Of a stretch of DNA of 64,000 bases, positions 58,545 to 64,000 are shown piece by piece. Location of the stretch: assembly GCF_015207395.1 (NCBI RefSeq), contig NZ_JADEWX010000001.1, positions 93,397-157,396 of the forward strand. Reading direction: 5' to 3'. The first letter of the stretch is position 1. Each line of letters begins with the position of its first letter. The translations under genes were made by a program, and so were the position numbers. The stretch is from Nodosilinea sp. LEGE 07088. Its GTDB lineage: Bacteria > Cyanobacteriota > Cyanobacteriia > Phormidesmidales > Phormidesmidaceae. The notes beneath the pieces are model-generated. The model made no database searches. It had not been told where the DNA came from and saw nothing but the letters and a program-made list of their open reading frames with translations.

Positions 58545-61500
58545 CTAGTATTCTACTCTGACTCTCAAATTCATCCTATCGACAGGGTTCCGGGTCAACG
58601 CCTGCTGAAGCCCCTGGATCTCCGCCCCCCCTGGGGCCATCGGAGCATTCAGCTTGAGCCTCACGGTCAGCGTCAGGCTAGCCTGGGTCTCCGGCAAGTT
58701 CAGCATGCCATTCAGCGTGCTAAAGAAGCTTTGGAACCCGCGCACATCTCCCTGGTACTCTAGCCGCACAAACTGCTGCCCCGTTTGCACTGTGACAAAT
58801 TGCTCAATATCAAACTGGTAGCGGGCCAGCAGGGGCAGAGTCGTGCCCAGCTTGCGGTAGTCCGTCACATCGCTCACCGAGAAGCCTAGAGCGGCGATCG
58901 CCTGCGGCTGATAATCCCCCAGCCAATCCGCCAGGTCGTTGAAGATCTTGGTGGGGCTACCCTCAAAGTCCTTTTCGGTGGGCTTATTCAACAAAGAAAG
59001 GGTTTCATACCCCCCATTCCCCTCGCCGCCATTGATCGACTTGTCATTCCCCGCCGGGTACAGCACCACCGTCTGCACCGCCTCGCCCATTTCCCCAGTA
59101 CCGTAGTCGGCCACCACCTTAAACTGAGTCGTCTTGGCTATCTGCCCCTGATGCTCATCCGAGGGCAAAAACTCATCACCCACCAGGCTGCCATCCTGAT
59201 ACAGGCTGACCTTCAGCGCCTCCTTGGCCCGCCAGCGCACCTGCACCGTCCGCTCGTCGCCGCCCCCGGCCAAAAGCTGAGCACTCAGCTCCACCACCTT
59301 CGGCTCAGGCGGCTTCAGCAACCCCCGCCGGTAAAGCTCTGCCCGCTCAGAAAACTCGATAGTGGTAGGCGTCCCCACTGGAGCCCCATCGGTTTTGATG
59401 TAGAGCTGCTCTCCCACCTTGAGATCCCACTGGCCTTCGGTTAAACCCTTGCGGATCGTATCCCGCAGCTTGGACACCTCTGCATCCAGCAGCATGTTCA
59501 GCGCTAAGTCCTTGGCAAACTGCTCCCGCAGACTCTTGGTCGTCCAGTGGTCCAGCCCCGTAGGCCACACCTTTTGCAGTAGGTAGGCGGGGGCGTATGG
59601 GGCCGCATCTTCGCTACGCACCTTGCCGCAGTCCTTCAACGCCTTCAGCACCACATCCTGCTGGTTGCGGTTGCCCTTCACGGTGCTGGCATCCTGGGCG
59701 GGCAGGGGGTAATGCATCAACCCCTTGGGCGCTTTCACCGGGTCATTAGCCGGGTAGAACAGGTGGCGGTAGGCGTTGGTCAAGGCAATCCGCACATCCA
59801 AGTCCATGCTTCCTTCTTTCCCTTTCAGTTGCTGTTGCTGGTTCTCCGAGAGGTCATCCATGCGGTTTTGACTGCGCAGGATGGCCCGCACCGCCTTAAA
59901 CTCGCGGGTAATGTCGATCGCCCGGTCTAGCTCCTGCTCGTTGGCCAGCAAAAACAGCAGCCGATTGCGAAAGATGCGAAACTTGCCCGACTCGCCCGTG
60001 TTGTTAAAGATTTGCTCAATCAACGCTGGTGGGCCGTCCGTGGAGCTGCCGATCTTCGCCTCGTTAAAGTCGATGATGCACAGGGCAATAGTACTGGGGT
60101 CATCGTCCACATCGTGGGCACCTTCAGGGCCAGTTACCAGCTGAAAAAATTTGGTGGCAAAGATCGTATCGCGCCGGGTGCGGAGTTCTTCTTTAGCCTC
60201 GGTGACACCAACCTGCTCTTTCTCCTCAGCAATGATCTTGTTGATGGAGGGTTCTTCTTTGAACCGAGCTACAGAGGTTATCGGGTCTACATCAAGGTAC
60301 CAGGCCACCCCGCTCAGCCGCTCTAGGGCACGGTCTACGAAGCTAATGTCTACCCCTGGCGTCAGCAGCGACAGATTCAGCTCAGTGCGACGAATGCCCG
60401 ACGAAATGCCCTGGGTGAGGGAGTGCAAGAAAATCGTGCGACCTACCCAGGTAGAAAACGGTGGCTTACCGGCACTGATCCATTCCTGGTCTTGCAGCTG
60501 GGCGTGGGCCTCGCGACCCGTGGGGTTGTAGATATCAGCTCCAATCGGCATGCGCATCAGGGGCCGCTGGAGCCGTGAGGTTAGATCATTAGTAATTTCA
60601 TCTTCTAGCCCCACCGGTAGGTGGTGGGGATGAATCATCGGCATGCGACTATCTGGGTGCTGCCACAGGTAGCGCACCAGCCGGGCAAACAGACGCAGGG
60701 CTCCCCGCGTGCGCTGAAACTCAGGGATAGAGGCAATCTTTTTGGTCAGCAGGTTAAACAGTTCAGGGTGGAAGGGGTAGCTGTTGGCGATCGCCCTAGC
60801 GTAGGTCGCATCTTTACAGCCGTCAGGCAGGTTCACCCGGCTCGCCCGAAACGCTTGTAGGTACTCCTCAGAGGCTTTCTCCGCCGCCTCGGCGCTAATG
60901 CTGGCAAACAGCCGTTGCCGCACAATGTTGTAGACCTCGATGTCGGTACTGGGGCTCAGCACTCGCTCCTGTCGGGCCGAGGCCCGAATCAGCTCCTGCT
61001 GAATCTCTGCGGTTTCCTTGGCAAAGGTGTCGGACTCTGAGGCCAGGGAATAGACGAAGACCAGGTTGTTGCAGGAGGCCGCCTGATCCATCAGCGAGAA
61101 CAAAAAGGCCACCACCTGCTCGGCCAGGGTGCTCTGCCCCACCGTTTTGGCCTTTGCCGCCCGCAGGTGGCGAGCAATCTCATCCAATATGATCAGCGTC
61201 GGTTCTTGGCCAATCAGGCGATCAATCACCGAGGTGCCGGGGCTAATGCGATTTTCGTCTGCGCCCCGCAGTAGTTGGTAGCCGTCAATGCCGCCGATTT
61301 GGTAGGCAATTTCGCCCCACAGGGTGTAGGTGGTGATGCCCGTGTCGGGGTGGTACACCCCTGCCTCTGGGTCCAGATCTCGTCCATCCACCGCCGCCAC
61401 CTGAATAGGGCGATCTGGAATTAGCGAAATATCATCCACAAAGCGGTTAAGCCCATCGATCTGCCGCCCCTGCTTGGCCATGTGCCACAGGGCAATCTCG

Positions 61501-61772
61501 TCGTGGGTTTTGCCGCCCCCAAAGCTGGTCTCTAGCCGAATGACTGGAGAGCCGACCAACCGTCCAGTCAGCCGCCCAAAGACCTCAGTAATCAGGGTTT
61601 TCAGGCCATCAGTCGGAAAGGTGTTGGCCAGAAAAACTGCGGGTTTCTGGTAAATCTGGGGAGCTTTGCCCTCCACCACAGGCCGGAGCTTGGCTGCGAA
61701 CAGATCGAGGGAGAGGTCACCAGAGCGAATCTCGTCTCTAGGGACGCAGGTATCGAAGACGGATGGCAGCAT
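58545..61772 (-). CDS. DUF499 AAA-like ATPase, anti-phage-associated
   Basis: A 1075-residue DUF499 ATPase of normal length. The Walker A is SFGGGKTHDEIALWHM (K88, T89). The usual DUF499 pattern of LPVFLANTFPT-like sequence precedes it. The Walker B is LIILDEIARHL (D197, E198), and a long helical region and a Pro-rich C-terminal domain follow. DUF499 proteins occur with DUF1156 methylases and PLD-SNF2 helicases in anti-phage systems. Here the ATPase and methylase are separated by about 4.8 kb of other modules. It is the first gene of the minus-strand defence run. Confidence 0.88.
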   Translation of the reverse strand: MLPSVFDTCVPRDEIRSGDLSLDLFAAKLRPVVEGKAPQIYQKPAVFLANTFPTDGLKTLITEVFGRLTGRLVGSPVIRLETSFGGGKTHDEIALWHMAKQGRQIDGLNRFVDDISLIPDRPIQVAAVDGRDLDPEAGVYHPDTGITTYTLWGEIAYQIGGIDGYQLLRGADENRISPGTSVIDRLIGQEPTLIILDEIARHLRAAKAKTVGQSTLAEQVVAFLFSLMDQAASCNNLVFVYSLASESDTFAKETAEIQQELIRASARQERVLSPSTDIEVYNIVRQRLFASISAEAAEKASEEYLQAFRASRVNLPDGCKDATYARAIANSYPFHPELFNLLTKKIASIPEFQRTRGALRLFARLVRYLWQHPDSRMPMIHPHHLPVGLEDEITNDLTSRLQRPLMRMPIGADIYNPTGREAHAQLQDQEWISAGKPPFSTWVGRTIFLHSLTQGISSGIRRTELNLSLLTPGVDISFVDRALERLSGVAWYLDVDPITSVARFKEEPSINKIIAEEKEQVGVTEAKEELRTRRDTIFATKFFQLVTGPEGAHDVDDDPSTIALCIIDFNEAKIGSSTDGPPALIEQIFNNTGESGKFRIFRNRLLFLLANEQELDRAIDITREFKAVRAILRSQNRMDDLSENQQQQLKGKEGSMDLDVRIALTNAYRHLFYPANDPVKAPKGLMHYPLPAQDASTVKGNRNQQDVVLKALKDCGKVRSEDAAPYAPAYLLQKVWPTGLDHWTTKSLREQFAKDLALNMLLDAEVSKLRDTIRKGLTEGQWDLKVGEQLYIKTDGAPVGTPTTIEFSERAELYRRGLLKPPEPKVVELSAQLLAGGGDERTVQVRWRAKEALKVSLYQDGSLVGDEFLPSDEHQGQIAKTTQFKVVADYGTGEMGEAVQTVVLYPAGNDKSINGGEGNGGYETLSLLNKPTEKDFEGSPTKIFNDLADWLGDYQPQAIAALGFSVSDVTDYRKLGTTLPLLARYQFDIEQFVTVQTGQQFVRLEYQGDVRGFQSFFSTLNGMLNLPETQASLTLTVRLKLNAPMAPGGAEIQGLQQALTRNPVDRMNLRVRVEY

Positions 61773-62034
61773 GGGGAAGTAACTGACGCTAGAGCAAAGG
61801 GCACAGGAGATACAATCTAGACCTCATCCTCAGAATGCCCTAGCTCACAACATAATCAAAGTGCATACTCAGGGTGCTATGAGGGTATCCCTCATCCCTA
61901 TTACAACGCTTTTGGCAGAAAGCAGAACATCACCCCCGAGAGCTTCATCATCTTTTAGGGCAGCCATTGGCTCACCGATCTCTGCCTGCCAACCATTATT
62001 TACCTAGCAAAGCATCCAGTAGCTACCTCAAAAA

Positions 62035-62312
62035 CGGTAGACAACGGTAGACGCCCGGTAGACAGAGTGTCTACCGGGCAAAAGCCTTTATCCATAAGTC
62101 CTTCAGCCATTTCGGTAGACGGTAGACACTTTCCTAGCAATTCCCCATTGGCAAACCCTGTCTACTTGTCTACCGTTTCGCTATAACCCTTACCCATCAA
62201 CACTTTCAGCGGTAGACACCCCGTCTACCGTTTCCTCAAATCTGTCTACCGTGTCTACCGTTGTCTGCCACCGCAACCGATTCCCCATCCCATGGGTTTC
62301 CCCGTCCCCCAT
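62035..62312. repeat. Iteron-like array, copy 1 (278 bp)
   Basis: About a dozen 7-bp units GGTAGAC or its complement GTCTACC. Direct copies lie at 62036, 62046, 62057, 62114, 62121 and 62211; complement copies lie at 62069, 62168, 62223, 62244 and 62253. The spacing is irregular and both orientations occur, unlike CRISPR. A nearly identical array of the same length is at 63695-63972. Clusters of short repeats next to plasmid maintenance genes are usually replication iterons or partition sites; which one applies here is not shown. Confidence 0.85.
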
Positions 62313-62425
62313 CAAGGCTTCAATAGAGGGTTTCATAGTCAACCTTTCTGTTCAGTATCCAGTACCGCCACCGGGCAAATATCGACAAGGACTACAATCA
62401 AAAGACAAAGACAACCACCCTATTA

Positions 62426-62692
62426 ATGCAAATTGTCCTTACCCCTGAATTAGAGCAACTCATCCAGCGCCAAATCGCCGCAGGCAAATACCAATCTGCC
62501 CTAGATGTCATCACAGCAGGCATACACCTGCTCGACCAGCAAGATGACATCTATCAAGGGCGACTCCCCGAACTCCAGCAAAATGCCCAAATCGGCTGGG
62601 AAGCAGCCCAGCGCGGCGACCTCGTCGAAGGCCCTTCCGCCATGGCCCAAATTCGAGAAAACCTCCGGTCTCGTCACGCCTCTGCCGAATAA
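62426..62692 (+). CDS. parD: ParD-family antitoxin
   Basis: An 88-residue antitoxin. The N-terminal ribbon-helix-helix part (QIVLTPELEQLIQRQIAAGKY, then ALDVITAGIHLLDQQ) binds the promoter, and the C-terminal part (PSAMAQIRENLRSRH) binds the toxin. The stop TAA overlaps the toxin ATG by one base (TAATG at 62690-62694). The gene sits right after iteron array copy 1. The antitoxin looks intact although its toxin is broken. Confidence 0.83.
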   Translation: MQIVLTPELEQLIQRQIAAGKYQSALDVITAGIHLLDQQDDIYQGRLPELQQNAQIGWEAAQRGDLVEGPSAMAQIRENLRSRHASAE

Positions 62693-62918
62693 TGCCTGCT
62701 CAGTTTTACCTTACTCAGCCTGCCATTCAAGACATCGAGGCCATTGCAGACTACATTGCCGGTCAGACTGGGCTCCAGCAGGCCGAGCGCTTCCTCTCAA
62801 AGCTCGATGCCAAATTCGCCAGAATCACCCAATTCCCTAATCTAGGGCGGCCACGCGACAAAATCCTCCCAGAGCTACGCAGCCTCTCAATGGAGAACTA
62901 CCTCATTCTCGGCGTTGC

Positions 62919-63113
62919 TTAACGCAAGTATGATTTGCCCCCCAGAATTGGGGGTTTTAGGGGGCCATGCGGGGTGCCCTGGTTGTAGCCTTTTAACTCA
63001 AGGGCTAGGTCAACTTCTTCACCTCTGTAGGTGTTGTTGACCTCGTACCCATCGTGCTTGTTGCCCAAGACATCGTATGAGAAAGTCTCCCAGCGGGTCA
63101 TAATTTTAGCCAT
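62919..63113 (-). CDS. Small cargo protein, 64 residues
   Basis: A 64-residue acidic/basic protein (RWETFSYDVLGNKHDGYEVNN, EEVDLALELKGYNQG) with no known family. Its stop codon lies inside the left end of the insertion. Its ATG overlaps the stop of the 52-residue gene by one base (TAATG), so the two are translationally coupled. This pairing suggests real genes captured by the element. Confidence 0.55.
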   Translation of the reverse strand: MAKIMTRWETFSYDVLGNKHDGYEVNNTYRGEEVDLALELKGYNQGTPHGPLKPPILGGKSYLR

Positions 63114-63271
63114 TACTCCTCTTTGCTCTTGCTAACACTAATGGCTTGCTGCAGTTCTCGAAGCAGGACAAGTACTGTTCGGTCCTCACTTGATAAAAAG
63201 GCTTGGTCACTCAAAGCCTTCACTGACTTATATACGGTGGGCACTAAATGGTCGGGAAATTCGATCTGCAT
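63113..63271 (-). CDS. Small cargo protein, 52 residues
   Basis: A 52-residue protein starting at ATG 63271: IEFPDHLVPTVYKSVKAL, then a helix VLVLLRELQQAIS and a Lys/Glu-rich end. Not recognised. The stop overlaps the start of the 64-residue gene by one base. It lies inside the insertion in parE. Confidence 0.5.
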   Translation of the reverse strand: MQIEFPDHLVPTVYKSVKALSDQAFLSSEDRTVLVLLRELQQAISVSKSKEE

Positions 63272-63285
63272 GTGATCTCTCCTAC

Positions 63286-63492
63286 TTAAGCAGTGGTCAT
63301 TGCATCATTGAGAGCGCGTTGTCTCGCATCCTGATGCTCTTTTGTGCAGCCGTATACTACGTTCAGCCTATAACCTAACTCTTCTAATTCTTCTTTGAGA
63401 TTAGTGAACTCAGGCTCTGTGCACTCGGTGGTCATCAAGAAGATTGCTTTAAGGCTGCACGCGCCGTGTTGGCCTACGTGCTCGTAGCTTAG
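63286..63492 (-). pseudogene. Truncated cargo gene next to the mini-element
   Basis: The last 68 codons of a gene: SYEHVGQHGACSLKAIFLM, then EFTNLKEELEELGYRLNVVYG and a helical end DARQRALNDAMTTA. The 5' part is replaced by the 91-bp mini-element starting at 63495. The frame stays open across that mini-element up to the insertion edge but offers no good start. Function unknown. Confidence 0.5.
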
Positions 63493-63494
63493 GC

Positions 63495-63585
63495 GGCGTT
63501 GCTGAATGGCAGTATGAATTTGCGAAATCCGGAAGGAGTTTTCAAAGATTTGAGCCGTCGCTTCATACCCTGAATCAGCAACGCC
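63495..63585. mobile_element. 91-bp miniature IS-end pair
   Basis: Left end GGCGTTGCTGAATGGCAGTATGAA and, at the right edge, the complement of GGCGTTGCTGATTCAGGGTATGAA form imperfect inverted repeats only 91 bp apart overall. The left end is very similar to the outer left end at 62911, so the large element contains three copies of the same type of terminus. Confidence 0.7.
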
Positions 63586-63694
63586 TCATTCTCTATACCG
63601 CAACCGAATCTAGAGTAGACATCTTGCGAGTCGTCAGTGGCTACCGCGACCTAACGAGTTTGTTCACAGACAACGACGAGGAGTAATCGACTTT

Positions 63695-63972
63695 CGGTAG
63701 ACACGGTAGACGCCCGGTAGACAGGGTGTCTACCGGGCAAAAGCCTTTATCCACAATCTCTTCAGCCATTTCGGTAGACGGTAGACACTTCCCTAGCAAT
63801 TCCCCATTGGCAAACCCTGTCTACTTGTCTACCGTTTCGCTATAACCCTTGTCCATCAACACTTTCAGCGGTAGACACCCCGTCTACCGTTTCCTCAAAT
63901 CTGTCTACCGCGTCTACCGTTGTCCGCCACCGCAGCCGATTCCCCATCCCCTGGGTTTCCCCATACCCCATC
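63695..63972. repeat. Iteron-like array, copy 2 (278 bp)
   Basis: Same order and spacing of GGTAGAC/GTCTACC units as copy 1 (62035-62312), in the same orientation, with only scattered substitutions such as GTGTCTACC to GCGTCTACC. The two copies flank the ParDE module and its insertion, 1.4 kb apart. The unit lies just after the broken parE end and runs to near the window edge. Confidence 0.85.
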
Positions 63973-64000
63973 GCCTCCAGCTCCAGAAAATGAGCGCGAA

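Larger units (their letters stand above)
62911..63585. mobile_element. 675-bp insertion with IS-type ends and 8-bp target duplication
   Basis: Starts GGCGTTGCTTAACGC and ends with the complement of GGCGTTGCTGATTC; the direct repeats TCATTCTC at 62903-62910 and 63586-63593 flank it. The terminal GGCGTTGCTGAAT type resembles ends of the IS5/IS903 group. There is no transposase. It carries two small overlapping genes and a truncated third, plus a second internal left end at 63495. It looks like a non-autonomous, cargo-bearing derivative. Confidence 0.8.
62692..63686 (+). pseudogene. parE: ParE toxin gene split by an insertion
   Basis: The 5' part (62692-62910) encodes 73 residues of a RelE/ParE-type toxin (FYLTQPAIQDIEAIADYIAG, GRPRDKILPELRSL, ENYLIL). 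The 3' part (63594-63686) encodes the missing 30 residues (YTATESRVDILRVVSGYRDL and a short tail). Removing the 675-bp element and one copy of TCATTCTC restores a 103-residue frame exactly. As it stands, the frame ends after three foreign codons, giving a 76-residue product without the C-terminal strand that normally carries catalytic residues. The toxin is therefore probably inactive. Confidence 0.9.

Noticed and set aside
62035..63972. CRISPR array
   Set aside because: The repeats are only 7-9 bp, occur in both orientations with irregular spacing, and the two arrays are copies of each other; there are no cas genes.
1..64000. tRNA, rRNA or known riboswitch
   Set aside because: Nothing with cloverleaf, conserved rRNA sequence or a recognisable aptamer core was seen on reading both strands; a covariance-model search would be needed to exclude small RNAs.

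Overview
The window looks like part of a large conjugative plasmid, or an integrated plasmid-like element, from a filamentous cyanobacterium. The evidence is the cyanobacterial HIP1 octamer GCGATCGC (for example at 1921), proteins typical of cyanobacteria (RppA/RppB-type two-component system, cyanoexosortase), a ParA-type partition pair and a complete run of conjugation genes. No rRNA, tRNA, CRISPR array or core chromosomal gene was found. No relaxase and no VirB11-type ATPase were recognised; they may lie outside the window.

Region 1 (about 1-20.3 kb) is a heavy-metal island, most likely copper plus a divalent cation. It holds a MerR regulator, a tiny secreted EF-hand peptide, a 168-bp MITE-like element, an orphan response regulator, the RppA/RppB-like pair, a DmeF-like cation exporter, and an RND efflux permease with a metal-binding adaptor and a YtkA/FixH-like lipoprotein. 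It also holds a second MerR regulator, a cyanoexosortase, a DUF411 lipoprotein, a second-copy type lgt, a DUF3105 protein, CopB and CopA (multicopper oxidase), and a secreted His/Met-containing protein with a sorting-signal-like tail. Five promoter regions here carry the same direct repeat, TTTCAY-N5-TTTCAY. Two others carry MerR-type promoters with 20-bp spacers. Together these suggest two overlapping metal regulons.

Region 2 (about 20.4-43.4 kb, all on the minus strand) is the transfer region. In transcription order it encodes a VirB2-like pilin, VirB3-, VirB4-, VirB5-, VirB6-, VirB8-, VirB10- and VirB9-like proteins, an M23 peptidase, a small exported protein, the VirD4-like coupling ATPase and two plasmid proteins. 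These are followed by a very large methyltransferase plus Strawberry-notch helicase reading frame (DarB-like antirestriction), a 100-residue protein and a prim-pol primase. Three of these proteins share a C-terminal module of about 50 residues, and a 168-codon gene appears to be overprinted inside the giant frame.

Region 3 (44.1-45.3 kb) is the plasmid partition pair, on the plus strand. Its ParA lacks the signature lysine of the deviant Walker A motif.

Region 4 (45.3-61.8 kb) is a defence island. Its backbone is a PLD-SNF2 helicase, a DUF1156 DNA methylase, a DUF499 ATPase and a 142-residue partner. Inserted among these are a HEPN protein, a PD-(D/E)XK nuclease, a PIN/ImmA-type pair, a stand-alone DarG C-terminal domain, a DUF6508-macrodomain fusion and a PIN toxin pair. 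A decayed second copy of the methylase 3' end marks a recombination scar, and the methylase gene itself has a sharply AT-richer centre.

Region 5 (62.0-64.0 kb) has two 278-bp near-identical arrays of GGTAGAC/GTCTACC iterons. They flank a ParDE module whose parE is split by a 675-bp element with an 8-bp target duplication.
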